Shown here piece by piece: positions 39,759 to 48,743 of a stretch of DNA of 64,000 nucleotides. Below the pieces are notes generated by a model. That model was not told where the DNA came from. It ran no database searches and saw only the letters and a list, made by a program, of their open reading frames with translations. Source of the stretch: Actinomadura sp. J1-007 (GTDB lineage: Bacteria > Actinomycetota > Actinomycetes > Streptosporangiales > Streptosporangiaceae); assembly GCF_009793335.1 (NCBI RefSeq), contig NZ_WING01000002.1, forward strand, positions 682,001-746,000, written 5' to 3'. Made by a program: the position numbers and the translations under genes. Position 1 is the first letter of the stretch. Each line of letters begins with the position of its first letter.

Positions 39759-40186
39759 CTCAGGTGGGCGGCGATCTCGCTGGCGGGAGCGGCCCCGGCG
39801 AGCATGGTGCCGTCCTCGAAGACGAGCGTGGGCGTGGCGTTGACGCCGATCTCCTCGGCGGCCAGCCGCAGCCGGGACAGCGGCGCGTGCTCGTCCGGCG
39901 GGCCGGGCGGCTCGGTCCCGTCGATCATCCACCGGTACCAGGCGTCCGCCCGGTCCGGCGCGGCCCAGATCAGCCGGGTCAGCCGGTCGGCGCCGGAGTA
40001 GATCTCCAGCGGCAGCAGGATCGTGTGCACGGTGACGCCGGTGACGTCCGGCAGCCGGTCGCGGACGAGCTCCCGCGTGAACGGGTCGCACGGGTCGGCG
40101 AACAGCGCGAGCCGGCGCCGCCCGTCCCCGCGCACGTCGGTGAACGCCAGGTCGAGCGGCAGCTCGTCGAAGCGGATCTCGGCCAT
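39755..40186 (-). CDS. DsbC-like thioredoxin-fold protein
   Basis: A 143-residue cytoplasmic protein starting MAEIRFDELPLDLAF. The thioredoxin-type strand LALFADPCDPFTRELVRDRL replaces the usual CxxC with a single Cys. The fold continues with a helical insertion and IGVNATPTLVFEDGTMLAGA, whose cis-Pro (ATPT) is the thioredoxin hallmark. With one Cys it is unlikely to be a classical disulfide isomerase. Function uncertain. Confidence 0.65.
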   Translation of the reverse strand: MAEIRFDELPLDLAFTDVRGDGRRRLALFADPCDPFTRELVRDRLPDVTGVTVHTILLPLEIYSGADRLTRLIWAAPDRADAWYRWMIDGTEPPGPPDEHAPLSRLRLAAEEIGVNATPTLVFEDGTMLAGAAPASEIAAHLS

Positions 40187-40328
40187 GCCCGTTCCCCCTT
40201 CCGGTCCTGCCGGGCCCATACCCGGGTCCCGCGCGCCCGAATCGGCGGGGTCCGCCGGGGACGGCCCGTGACCTGCCGGTTCACTCGAAGAAACGCAGAA
40301 GGTCCGACGCGGCTGCCATCATCCCCGC

Positions 40329-41447
40329 ATGGTGAGAACGACGCGGATGACGGGCCGGGGCGTGTCCGACCGGCTGGTGGAGATCGGCATGGTGCCGCCG
40401 GAGGACGCCGCGAAGGCGCTCGCGGCGATCGGGTTCACGGCGCCCGACGGGGAGATGGGCCACGAGGCCCTGCTCGACCTGCTCGACGAGTGCGGCGCCA
40501 CGGTCTGGGTCCCGGACGAGCCGGTGGACGACCTGGAGCAGGGCTACGCCGCCGTGCTCGAACGCGCGGCCGCGTGCGGCGGCGGCGCCGTCGCGGTCGG
40601 CGACGTCGAGCTCGTCCGCGACGAGCGCGGCGAGGAGAGCCTGCACTTCCTGCGCGACGGCGAGCCGGTGTGGTGGCAGGTCGAGCACGGGCCGGACGGC
40701 CGCCTCGACCATATGACGATCATGGAGTGCGTCGACGACCTCGAACCGGGCGGCGACGACCCCCGCATGTTCTACGCGGTCCCCGGGGACGGCGAGGGCG
40801 GCGGCGACCTCTACGTGCTCGCGACGCCCGAGCAGGCGCGGGCGCTGCACGACGAGCTCGCCATCGACCTGGAGGGCCTCGCCCTCCGGCCGGGCGACGG
40901 CAAGCCGCGCCGCGGCGCGCCCCCCGCGGCCGAGCCCGGCACCCCCGACTGGTACGCGCAGGACGACCGGCGCACCATGACCGCCCCGGCCCGCGCGTTC
41001 CTCGACGCCTGGACGGCCGGAATGGCCGAGGCGCTCGACGGGTGGCGGGCCGGCCACCTGCCCGGCGGCTTCCCGTTCGACTTCTCCCTCGACTCGCTCG
41101 ACGCGCTGGAGGGCCTCGTCCTCGAACGCCACCCCGACTGGGACTCGGTGATCGCGGCGGGCTCCGGGCCGTTCGTCGAGGGCGCGGTCCGCTACGTCGG
41201 CGAGACCCTGCTGCGCGCGGCGCCGAGCCGGTGGGGCTACCAGGACCTCGGCCTGTCCGACGCGCACGACCGCATCCCGATGATCCGCTCCAACACCCCG
41301 GCCGGGTTCATGCAGACCGTGATCCCGCTGCACCGCCTCGCGGTCCTCGCCAAGACCCGCGAGCGCGGCACCCTCCGCGAGTCGGTCGCGTTCCTGGGCG
41401 ACGCGGTCGCCGCCCACGAGCGGGCCGTCAGGGCGCGGCGGCGCTGA
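40329..41447 (+). CDS. Hypothetical protein, 372 residues
   Basis: No family recognised. It is acidic, without signal or TM segments. The N-terminal half has repeated D/E-rich stretches (PDEPVDDLEQGYAAVLERAA). The C-terminal half, from LDSLDALEGLVLERHPDWDS through FVEGAVRYVGETLLRAAPSR and WGYQDLGLSDAHDRIPMI, resembles the helical domain of several actinobacterial hypothetical and immunity-like proteins. The ATG at 40329 is the first good start. It overlaps the convergent gene by 20 bp. Confidence 0.6.
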   Translation: MVRTTRMTGRGVSDRLVEIGMVPPEDAAKALAAIGFTAPDGEMGHEALLDLLDECGATVWVPDEPVDDLEQGYAAVLERAAACGGGAVAVGDVELVRDERGEESLHFLRDGEPVWWQVEHGPDGRLDHMTIMECVDDLEPGGDDPRMFYAVPGDGEGGGDLYVLATPEQARALHDELAIDLEGLALRPGDGKPRRGAPPAAEPGTPDWYAQDDRRTMTAPARAFLDAWTAGMAEALDGWRAGHLPGGFPFDFSLDSLDALEGLVLERHPDWDSVIAAGSGPFVEGAVRYVGETLLRAAPSRWGYQDLGLSDAHDRIPMIRSNTPAGFMQTVIPLHRLAVLAKTRERGTLRESVAFLGDAVAAHERAVRARRR

Positions 41448-42249
41448 CCATCCGCTGCACGTCGGCGTAGGAGTACGGGGCGGCGGGCTCCGCCGCCACC
41501 GGTCCGGGCGCGATCCCGAGCGCGGTGGCGACCGCCGTCCCGAGCGCGGCGCGGAACAGCAGCGACCCGAGGCTGATCCGGTGCACGCCGAGCCCGGCCA
41601 TCCGCTCGTACGGGGTCCGGCCGGGCAGGTAGAGCACGTTCAGCGGCACCTCGACCGCGTCCAGCACGGCGCGCACGTCGGCGTCCTCCGCGAGGCCGGG
41701 CACGAACACGCCGTCCGCCCCCGCCGCGTCGTACAGGGCGGTCCGCCGCAGCGTCTCGTCCAGGTCGGGGGAGTCGCCGCCGAGCCAGAACGTGTCCGTC
41801 CGCGCGTTGAGGAACACCCCGGGCGCCGCGGCCTTGACCGCCTCGACCACGGCGGCGTGCCGTTCGGCCTCCACGAGCGTCCCGCCGGACCGCCCGTCCT
41901 CCAGGTTCACCCCGGCGATGCCGTACGACTCCAGCTCGGCGACGAGCGCGGCGACCTCGCCGGGGCTCTCGGAGTAACCGCCCTCGATGTCGACCGTCAC
42001 GGGCACGGGCAGCCGCGCGAGGTTCCGCGCCAGCGCGAGCGTCTCCGCCCGCGTGTCCCCGGTCGCGTCGGGCTTCCCGGCCGCCGCCGCGACGCCCAGG
42101 CTGGTCGTTCCGACGGCCGCGAACCCCGCCTCCGCGAGCGCCGCGCCGCTGGCGAAGTCCCAGGCGTTCGGCAGCAGCAACGGCCGCTCCCCGTAGTGCA
42201 GATCGCGAAAGTCGCTCATCCCGCGGTTCTCCTCCGTACGCGTCGTCAT
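41428..42249 (-). CDS. Isocitrate lyase/PEP mutase-family protein
   Basis: A 273-residue TIM-barrel lyase. LLLPNAWDFASGAALAEAGF, VTVDIEGGYSESPGEVAALV, AGVNLEDGRSGGTLVE (metal-binding Asp/Glu) and VFLNARTDTFWLGG are the family's conserved strands. The classical isocitrate-lyase KKCGH is absent, so it more likely cleaves or rearranges a 2-methylisocitrate-like or oxaloacetate-like substrate. Its ATG overlaps the stop of the upstream P450-like gene (ATGA). Confidence 0.82.
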   Translation of the reverse strand: MTTRTEENRGMSDFRDLHYGERPLLLPNAWDFASGAALAEAGFAAVGTTSLGVAAAAGKPDATGDTRAETLALARNLARLPVPVTVDIEGGYSESPGEVAALVAELESYGIAGVNLEDGRSGGTLVEAERHAAVVEAVKAAAPGVFLNARTDTFWLGGDSPDLDETLRRTALYDAAGADGVFVPGLAEDADVRAVLDAVEVPLNVLYLPGRTPYERMAGLGVHRISLGSLLFRAALGTAVATALGIAPGPVAAEPAAPYSYADVQRMVSAAAP

Positions 42250-42998
42250 CGTGCGGTCTCTTTCGTGGCCAGGGCGGCGTCCAGCACGCCCGCGGCGAGG
42301 TGCAGGGCGTGGTCGGCGCCGGGGCAGGGACGGCGTCCCGCGCCGAACGTCAGGTGCCACGGCTCGGCGCGGCCCGGATCGAAACGGTCGGGGTCGGAGA
42401 ACACGGCCGGGTCCCGGTTGGCGGCGCGCAGGTCGAGCGTCACGAGGCTCCCGGCCGCGACGGCGTGCCCGCCCGCCTCCACGTCCTCGCGGACCGTCCG
42501 GCGCATGGCCGGGACCGGCGGGTCGTACCGGAGCGTCTCCGCGACGACCGCCTCGGCGGGCCAGCGCCCCGGGTCGGGCAGGTCCCGCGCGAGCACGGTC
42601 GCGTTCCGCACGAGCGCGACCGTCGCCTCGCAAGCCTGCATGAGCACCGCGATCCGGTTGGCGACCTCCTCGTCCATGAGGCCGCCGCCGAGCACTTGGA
42701 CGAGCGTCCGCACCGCCGCGTCGGCGGCCGGATCGGGATCACCGGTCAGATACCGCGCCGCCGCCACCGGCACCGCCTCCACGAGCGCGTCCAACGCGTC
42801 CGGACCGCGCACGCCGAGCGCCCGGCCGAGAACAGCGACCAGCACGTCCCGAACGCGGGTCTCGTCGCTGACCGTGTTGTTCGGGGCGAGTCGTGCGCGG
42901 ACGTCCTCACGCAGCGCGGACGGGGCGATGTCGGCGAGCGTCTCGTTCACGATCGCTCGTCGCCGCTCGTGGACGGCCCCCTCGCGTCGGAGCTCCAT
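42246..42998 (-). CDS. Short cytochrome P450-like protein lacking the N-terminal third
   Basis: 250 residues, where bacterial P450s have about 400. It begins MELRREGAVHERRRAIVNET, corresponding to the helix C region, and keeps the ExxR motif (AETLRYDPPVPAMRR) and the haem loop LTFGAGRRPCPGADHAL with its Cys ligand. The I-helix oxygen-activation motif is altered (LMQACEATVALV). It may be a truncated gene or a member of a short P450-like group, and no upstream frame restores the N-terminus. Coupled to the downstream PEP mutase-like gene. Confidence 0.72.
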   Translation of the reverse strand: MELRREGAVHERRRAIVNETLADIAPSALREDVRARLAPNNTVSDETRVRDVLVAVLGRALGVRGPDALDALVEAVPVAAARYLTGDPDPAADAAVRTLVQVLGGGLMDEEVANRIAVLMQACEATVALVRNATVLARDLPDPGRWPAEAVVAETLRYDPPVPAMRRTVREDVEAGGHAVAAGSLVTLDLRAANRDPAVFSDPDRFDPGRAEPWHLTFGAGRRPCPGADHALHLAAGVLDAALATKETAR

Positions 42999-43054
42999 GG
43001 TCCGAACGTAGGACGCGGACGTTCAAACGACCGTCGAAGTATCGGCGCGCCCGG

Positions 43055-43522
43055 TCAAGGTCGCGGCAGGCCGTTCGCGGCGGTGTGGGCCGCCGGTTCC
43101 GGACGGCCGGCAGCCGCGTCCACCGCGAACTCGGCCCACACCGTGGTGCACGCTCCGTCCGGCCGGTGCCCCCACCGCGTCGCGACGGCCTCCACGATGT
43201 GCAGCCCCCGCCCGCTCTCGTCCTGCGGATGTTCGCGCAGGACGGGCCGCGCGCCGTCCGCCCCGTCGTCGGTCACCTCCGCCCGCAGCAGGCCCTGCCC
43301 GCGCAGCAGCGAGATCGTCACCTTGCCGCCTCTGCCGGACGCGGTGTGCCGGATGCCGTTCCCCACGAACTCGTCCACGACGAGAACGAGGTCGTCCAGC
43401 AGTTCGTCACGCGGCCCGAGATGCCCCGGCACCAGGGTGTCGTGCAGGAACCGCCGGGCGTACGGCGCCGAGCGCGCCACCCCCGGCAGCGTCAGCACGG
43501 CGAGCACCGTCATGTCTGCCAT
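43055..43522 (-). CDS. ATP-binding protein, anti-sigma/histidine-kinase-like
   Basis: A 155-residue HATPase_c protein: LVVDEFVGNGIRHTASGRGG is the N-box, AEVTDDGADGARP the G1 box, and DESGRGLHIVEAVATRWGHR the G2 region. Such small ATPases act as anti-sigma factors or partners of WhiJ-like regulators. It is divergent from the WhiJ-like/DUF397 pair, the arrangement seen in abaA/whiJ-type clusters of Streptomyces. Confidence 0.82.
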   Translation of the reverse strand: MADMTVLAVLTLPGVARSAPYARRFLHDTLVPGHLGPRDELLDDLVLVVDEFVGNGIRHTASGRGGKVTISLLRGQGLLRAEVTDDGADGARPVLREHPQDESGRGLHIVEAVATRWGHRPDGACTTVWAEFAVDAAAGRPEPAAHTAANGLPRP

Positions 43523-43700
43523 CGCCGATCCCTCCGTTCGAAGTCCCCGCCAGCGTCGTCGCGCTCCGTGACCCCCTCAACGCTTTCCGGGGAGGTTGGA
43601 TGTATTCACCCGCGATCCGTGGACCGGCTGATGTGTTCAAAAACGAATACTTCTAACTTCCACGGAAAATCACCGAACGGCTACTTGGCGTGACAGTCTC

Positions 43701-44570
43701 GTGCGCATGCGAGACGACGACGTTCGGCTGACGTACCGCCGGAGGAGGATCGGCGAAGCGTTGCGCCGCTTTCGGGTGGACCTCGGCCTCACGCAACGCG
43801 CGGCAGGTCGCCTGCTCGACTACTCCCAGGCTTCGCTCAGCTCGTACGAGAACGGCCACCGCGCCATCCGCCCCCGCGACCTCAAACACATCCTCAACGA
43901 GTACGGCGTCACCGACCAGTTGGTACGCGACCGTCTCCTCTCGCTCGCCTCCCAGGGCCGCCAGGACGGCTGGTGGCACGACTTCGACGAACGTCTGGAA
44001 CCCGGCATCGTCGACTACGCGGCGCTCGAATCCGAAGCCGTCTTCCTGCGAAACTTCGAAGCACAACTGGTTCCCGGGCTTTTCCAGACCGAGGACTACG
44101 CCCGTGCGGTCATCAGCAGTTCAGGTCTCGCTCTGCGCAGGCCGCACAACGCCGAGGCCGACGTCGAGTTCCGGATGATGCGGCAGGCGCTTCACGACCG
44201 GCCGAACCCGCCCAGGATCTCCGCCGTGCTGGGAGAGGCCGCGCTGCACGTCCAGATGGGAGGCCCATCCGTCATGAGGTGCCAGTACGCCAAGTTGCTG
44301 GAGATGGCGGAACTGCCGCATGTCGAGCTTCAGATCGTGCCATTCTCGGCCGGCGGCCATCCCGCGGTCGACGGATCGTTCACCATCATCGGCATCGGTC
44401 CCGATGCGCTGCTGGAGGTCGTCGCGATGGACAGCCTGACCCGCAGTTGGTACGTGGACGAGCCCTCGGACGTCGAGCACTACCACCTGGCGATGGACCG
44501 CCTCCGCGAGATCGCCCTCCCGGAAATCAGATCCCGAGACTTGATCGAACGGCTATCGTCCGACGTATGA
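43701..44570 (+). CDS. XRE helix-turn-helix regulator with DUF5753 domain (WhiJ-like)
   Basis: A 289-residue regulator. The N-terminal HTH is RRIGEALRRFRVDLGLTQRA, AGRLLDYSQASLSSYENGHR. The DUF5753 domain begins near DFDERLEPGIVDYAALESEA and includes LVPGLFQTEDYARAVISS and VELQIVPFSAGGHPAVDGSF. Starts at 43701 (GTG) or 43707 (ATG) are both possible. The stop overlaps the DUF397 start (ATGA). The 178-bp region upstream is AT-richer than its surroundings. Confidence 0.9.
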   Translation: MRMRDDDVRLTYRRRRIGEALRRFRVDLGLTQRAAGRLLDYSQASLSSYENGHRAIRPRDLKHILNEYGVTDQLVRDRLLSLASQGRQDGWWHDFDERLEPGIVDYAALESEAVFLRNFEAQLVPGLFQTEDYARAVISSSGLALRRPHNAEADVEFRMMRQALHDRPNPPRISAVLGEAALHVQMGGPSVMRCQYAKLLEMAELPHVELQIVPFSAGGHPAVDGSFTIIGIGPDALLEVVAMDSLTRSWYVDEPSDVEHYHLAMDRLREIALPEIRSRDLIERLSSDV

Positions 44571-44776
44571 GCGAGAACGATTTCTCAACCACCCGCTGGC
44601 GCAAAAGCAGTTACAGCGGAGGCGGCCAGACCCAGTGTGTGGAGGTCGCGGGTCTGGGCACCGGTGTGCTGGCGCGGGACTCGAAGGATCCGGACGGTCC
44701 CGTGCTGGCGTTCTCGGCGGGGGAGTGGCGAGCGCTCCTGGGCGTGCTCAAGCGCGACGGGCGTCAGACCGCGTGA
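44567..44776 (+). CDS. DUF397 protein (BldB/WhiJ-associated)
   Basis: A 69-residue protein: TTRWRKSSYSGGGQTQCVEV, GVLARDSKDPDGPVLAFSAG and EWRALLGVLKRDG are the full DUF397 signature. It is translationally coupled to the XRE/DUF5753 gene, its usual partner, and probably modulates it. The last 13 bp overlap the convergent MFS gene. Confidence 0.93.
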   Translation: MSENDFSTTRWRKSSYSGGGQTQCVEVAGLGTGVLARDSKDPDGPVLAFSAGEWRALLGVLKRDGRQTA

Positions 44777-45999
44777 TCGTGGTGGTGGGGTTCGGCCGGT
44801 AGGGGGCTGCGCGGGCGTTCGGGGCGACGGGTGGATATGGCCGCGACTGTGAGGGTGGCTGTTGCCGCGCCCAGCAGCATCAGGATGGACGGGGACGTGT
44901 GGTCCAGGGCGGCGCCGCCGGTCAGGGCGCCGAGGGACAGGGTCGCCTGGAACGACGCGGTGAAGATCACTGAGGCGGCTTCCGGGGTGTGGGGGGCCGC
45001 CTTCGCGAACCAGGTTTGCGAGCACACCGGCACCGCCCCGTACGCGATGCCCCACAAGGGGAGGAGCGCGAACGCGGCCAAGTGCCAGCGGCCCAGTACG
45101 GGCAGGAGAAGTGTTGCGACCGCTAGGAGGGCGGCGGCGGTTGCGAAGGTGGCGCGTGGGTGGCGGGCGGCGCGTGGGCCTGCGGCGAAGTTGCCGATGA
45201 TTCCGGCCGCGCCGTACACCAGCAGCAGCGCCGTGATGGTCGTCGGGCTTGCGTGCGTGACGTCTTGGAGGAACGGCGTCACGTAGGTGTAGGTCCCGAA
45301 ATGGGCGAGCACGATCAGGAACGTCACGAGCAGTCCGGCCCGTACGCCCTGGAGGCGCAGCAGCCCGGTGAGCACGTGCGGGCGGGTGGCGTGTTGCGGC
45401 GGCAGCGGGGGCAGGAGTGCGGCGAGTGCGACGAGGACCGCCGCGCTGAGGGCGGCCATCACGGCGAACGCGGCGCGCCAGCCCGCCAGGTCGCCGATCA
45501 GGGTTCCCGCTGGGACGCCGAGGACGGAGCCGAGCGGGACGGCGGAGAAGACGATCGACGTCGCGCGGGGCCCGTTCGCCACGAGACGGCCGCCGAGCCC
45601 CGCGCCGACCGACCAGAACCCGCCGATCGTCACCCCGACGAGCACCCGCGACAGCAGTACGGCCCAGAACGCCGGGGCCACGACGACGAGCACGTTCGCC
45701 AGGGTGAGCAGCGCCATGAACGCGCACAGCATCGTCCGCCGGTCGAACCGGGCGGTCGCGACCGTGACGGCCGGGGCCGCGACCGCCGCCAGGAGCCCGG
45801 GCATCGTCATCATCAGGCCCGCCGTCCCGTCCGAGACAGAGAAGTCGGACCCGATCGACGTCAGCAAGCCGATCGGGAGGATCTCGGTGGTGACGATCGA
45901 GAAGAACCCCGTCGTCAGCGCCACGACGGCGCACCAGCTTCTGACCATGCGTTCAAGTGCAGCAGCGCGGCCCGCCGGGGTCCGGCGGGTTCGCGACAT
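44764..45999 (-). CDS. MFS transporter, DHA1-like
   Basis: A 411-residue 12-TM transporter. The first helix is AVVALTTGFFSIVTTEILPI, the loop 2-3 motif is ARFDRRTMLCAFM, and RVLVGVTIGGFWSVGAGLGG is TM4-5. The end is hydrophilic and His-rich (EPHHHDHAV). The WSVGAGLGGRLV and TEILPIGLL motifs place it with the YdhP/NepI-type exporters. ATG at 45999; ATG at 45948 is a possible alternative. Confidence 0.85.
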   Translation of the reverse strand: MSRTRRTPAGRAAALERMVRSWCAVVALTTGFFSIVTTEILPIGLLTSIGSDFSVSDGTAGLMMTMPGLLAAVAAPAVTVATARFDRRTMLCAFMALLTLANVLVVVAPAFWAVLLSRVLVGVTIGGFWSVGAGLGGRLVANGPRATSIVFSAVPLGSVLGVPAGTLIGDLAGWRAAFAVMAALSAAVLVALAALLPPLPPQHATRPHVLTGLLRLQGVRAGLLVTFLIVLAHFGTYTYVTPFLQDVTHASPTTITALLLVYGAAGIIGNFAAGPRAARHPRATFATAAALLAVATLLLPVLGRWHLAAFALLPLWGIAYGAVPVCSQTWFAKAAPHTPEAASVIFTASFQATLSLGALTGGAALDHTSPSILMLLGAATATLTVAAISTRRPERPRSPLPAEPHHHDHAV

Positions 46000-46028
46000 G
46001 GACGTCGCCGGCCGCGTGTCCGGGGTGC

Positions 46029-47354
46029 TCAGGGGGTCGGGAGTGGGGTCCTCACGCCGTCCACGCGGACGGTCATCCCGCCCTTCGGGTACATCGCCGT
46101 GAAGCCGGTGGGCTCGACGTCGCGGGACAGCAGGGTCAGCTCGGTGCGCTGGAGGAGGCGGGCCAGGACGGCGGCGACCTCGGCGCGGGCGAGGTTGGAG
46201 CCGATGCAGCGGCGCGCGCCGACGCCGAAGGGCAGGTACTCGTAGCTGGACGGGTGCCGGTAGCCCGGACGGCTCCGGTCCCAGCGCTCGGGCCAGAACG
46301 TGTCCGGGTCGGTCCAGATGCGCGGGAGCCGGTGCGTGACGTACTGGCTGTAGACCACCATGTCCCCGGCCCGGACGCGGTGCCCGGCGAAGGCGAAGTC
46401 CTCCGCGGCGGTGCGGGCGCCGGCCATCGCGGGCGGGTAGAGGCGCAGCGTCTCGGACGTCACCCAGTCCAGGTAGGGCAGCTCGCGCAGGACGCCGAGC
46501 ACCGGCGGGCGGCCGCCGAGGCGTTCGGCGACCTGCTCGGCGGCCTTGCCCAAGGCGGCGCCGTCCGACCACAGCGCGTACACCGCCCAGGAGAGCGCGG
46601 CGCTGGTCGTGTCGTAGCTGGCCACGATCAGGCTGACCACCATGTCGCGCAGCTCGGTGTCGGTCATGGCGCCCTCGCCGTGCGCGAGCAGGACGCCGAG
46701 GACGTCGCCGCCGGGGTCGGCGGCGGAACGGCGCCGGGCGATCTCCGCGCGCACCCGCCGGTCGATGCGCGCGATGGCGTCCCGCGCGCGCCGGCGCACC
46801 GGGTTGGGGACGGCCTGGAGCAGCTGCTGCCGGGGCGGCGAGAAGTTCAGCAGGTGGAGCGCGTCCTCCAGGTCGGCGCCGAGCGCGGCGTGCTCCGCGG
46901 CCAGGGCGGGCCCGAAGAACCCGCGGACGGTGGAGGCCCGCACCATCGCGCGGAAGGTCGAGTAAAGATCCACCTGCTGTCCTGGACGCCATGAATCGAG
47001 CGTCGCGTCGAGCTCTCCCAGCAGGACGTCCAGGTATCCGGCCACCGGCTCGCGGGTGAAGGCGGGCTGCACCAGGCCGCGCCGCCGGTCGTGGCCGGGC
47101 CCGTCGCTGACCAGCAGCGCGGTCTCGCCGGCCAGCGGCACCAGCGACTCGAAACCGCCCCGCCAGCGGAACTTCCGCGCATTGGAGAAAAGGAATTCAT
47201 TGGCCTCCGGGCCGAAGAGGAACGTTACCTTGAGCGGCCCGAACCCGAATTGCGCGACCGGGCCCGAACGGGCACTGAGTTCGCGCATCGCGGGTGCCAT
47301 GCTCCGGTCGAGCCCACGGGCGGTTCGGAGCTCCTCCAGTGCGCTGAGTTTCAT
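46029..47354 (-). CDS. Cytochrome P450 (cluster-associated)
   Basis: A 441-residue P450. Helix C area SDGPGHDRRRGLVQPAFTRE, I-helix IVASYDTTSAALSWAVYALW, ExxR SETLRLYPPAMAGARTAAED, PERW-type WPERWDRSRPGYR, and haem loop YLPFGVGARRCIGSNLARAE with the Cys ligand. GAGGAGGAG lies 7 nt upstream of the ATG (47354), so longer forms are rejected. It resembles CYP110/CYP-like multi-purpose terpenoid or fatty-acid oxidases. Divergent from the prenyl synthase gene, it is probably part of the meroterpenoid cluster. Confidence 0.9.
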   Translation of the reverse strand: MKLSALEELRTARGLDRSMAPAMRELSARSGPVAQFGFGPLKVTFLFGPEANEFLFSNARKFRWRGGFESLVPLAGETALLVSDGPGHDRRRGLVQPAFTREPVAGYLDVLLGELDATLDSWRPGQQVDLYSTFRAMVRASTVRGFFGPALAAEHAALGADLEDALHLLNFSPPRQQLLQAVPNPVRRRARDAIARIDRRVRAEIARRRSAADPGGDVLGVLLAHGEGAMTDTELRDMVVSLIVASYDTTSAALSWAVYALWSDGAALGKAAEQVAERLGGRPPVLGVLRELPYLDWVTSETLRLYPPAMAGARTAAEDFAFAGHRVRAGDMVVYSQYVTHRLPRIWTDPDTFWPERWDRSRPGYRHPSSYEYLPFGVGARRCIGSNLARAEVAAVLARLLQRTELTLLSRDVEPTGFTAMYPKGGMTVRVDGVRTPLPTP

Positions 47355-47641
47355 GGCCCACTCCTCCTCGGAGTCGTGTGTGTACGCTCGGTAAAGCGTG
47401 GTGAACGGAGCATTCCCACTGTTCATGCCGTGCGCGCCAGGGTCAAGGAAGAAAATGATCTCCCTTGGGCGAGTGTACGGAAGTCGTTTATGCATGTTAT
47501 CCGTGCGCGCGATTATATTCATTTTGCATTTCAAATTAGGAAAGTCGTCCGGTACTTGCCAGAAGGCTGACGACCAGCAATTCTTCGACGTAATGTCCGG
47601 CTGTTGTGGACCGACTGGACCCGTCTTGTTCGAGGGGAGTC
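47355..47641. promoter_or_regulatory. AT-rich divergent promoter region of the meroterpenoid cluster
   Basis: 287 bp between the P450 and the prenyl synthase. From about 47440 to 47600 it is far more AT-rich than any other stretch here (for example TTATATTCATTTTGCATTTC at about 47511-47530). No gene or clear -10/-35 pair could be fixed. It is the only plausible shared control region of the two divergent units. Confidence 0.5.
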
Positions 47642-48730
47642 ATGGATGCATTGCTCACGGCCGCCGGGCCCGAGGCGCAGCTCTCGCGGCTGCTCGGCAC
47701 CGCGCCGCACCGGCTGGTGGCCGGCTGCGTCACGACCGGGCGGTGGGAGTCCGACCTGCGCGCCTGCCTGGACCTGCTGGCCGACCAGAGCGCCGCGGCC
47801 GACGGACTGATCACCGAGGCGGTCGCGCCGGTGGTGGCGGGCGGCAAGCGGCTCCGCCCGCTGCTCGCCCTGGCCACCGCGTACGCGACCTGGTGCTGCG
47901 CGCCGGACGGCGCCGCCCCCGGGAGACCCGCGCGGGAGGAGGTGTGCGAGCGGGCGGTCCGGGGCGGCGCGGTCGCCGAGCTGCTGCACCTGGCGAGCCT
48001 GGTGCACGACGACGTGATGGACGAGGCGGACGTCCGGCACGGCGCGCCCACCGTCAACGTCCGCGAGGGCAACATCCGGGCGGTGCTGGCCGGCGACTTC
48101 CTGCTGGCCCGCGCGCTGGCGGTGGCCGGCGACCTCGGGCCGCGGGAGGGCGCGCTCGGCTGCGCGACGTTCGTCCGGCTCTGCGAGGGGCAGGCCCGCG
48201 AGTCCGCGACGCTGTTCGACCCGGCCCGCACCGAGGACGCCTACTACGAGGCGATCACCGGCAAGACCGCCGCGCTGCTGTCGGCCGCCTGCCGCCTCGG
48301 CGCGATGGCCGCGGGCGTGGACGCCGCCGCCGAGCAGGCGCTGGCGGACTACGGGCACCATCTCGGGCTGGCCTACCAGCTCGTCGACGACCTGCTCGAC
48401 CTCACCGGCCCGGCGTACCGGCTCGGCAAGCCGGCCGGGCACGACCTGGTCGAGGGCGTGTTCACCCTCCCGGTGCTGCACGCGGTGCGGGAGCGCCCGC
48501 GGCTGGCGGGCCCGCTGGCCGCGCTGCGCGAGGACGCCGGTGATGGAGCGGTCCAGGACGTTCTCGGGGAGGTCCTCGCCTCCGGCGGCCCCGCCTACGC
48601 CCGGGCGGCCGTCGCCGAGCAGACCCGGCACGCGGCCGGGGCGCTGTCGGCGGCCGCGGGCGCGCTCACTCCGGCGGGCCACGCGATGCTGTCGGAGCTG
48701 GTGACCTGCCTCGCAGGCCGGACCTACTGA
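47642..48730 (+). CDS. Polyprenyl diphosphate synthase
   Basis: A 362-residue trans-isoprenyl synthase. GGKRLRPLLALATAYA, first Asp-rich motif LVHDDVMDEADVRHG (D123-D127), GDFLLARALAVAGD, ITGKTAALLSAACRLG and second Asp-rich motif YQLVDDLLDLTG (D249-D253). It builds a linear isoprenoid diphosphate, probably geranylgeranyl or longer. Bulky residues upstream of the first motif that set chain length cannot be judged safely. GAGGGGAG precedes the ATG at 47642. First gene of the rightward unit. Confidence 0.92.
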   Translation: MDALLTAAGPEAQLSRLLGTAPHRLVAGCVTTGRWESDLRACLDLLADQSAAADGLITEAVAPVVAGGKRLRPLLALATAYATWCCAPDGAAPGRPAREEVCERAVRGGAVAELLHLASLVHDDVMDEADVRHGAPTVNVREGNIRAVLAGDFLLARALAVAGDLGPREGALGCATFVRLCEGQARESATLFDPARTEDAYYEAITGKTAALLSAACRLGAMAAGVDAAAEQALADYGHHLGLAYQLVDDLLDLTGPAYRLGKPAGHDLVEGVFTLPVLHAVRERPRLAGPLAALREDAGDGAVQDVLGEVLASGGPAYARAAVAEQTRHAAGALSAAAGALTPAGHAMLSELVTCLAGRTY

Positions 48731-48743
48731 GGGGCGGCCCGCG

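Noticed and set aside
46029..47534. Longer P450 start with MKCKMNIIARTDN and related N-terminus
   Set aside because: The added 60 residues come from the AT-rich promoter region and lack homology. The ATG at 47354 has a strong ribosome-binding site.
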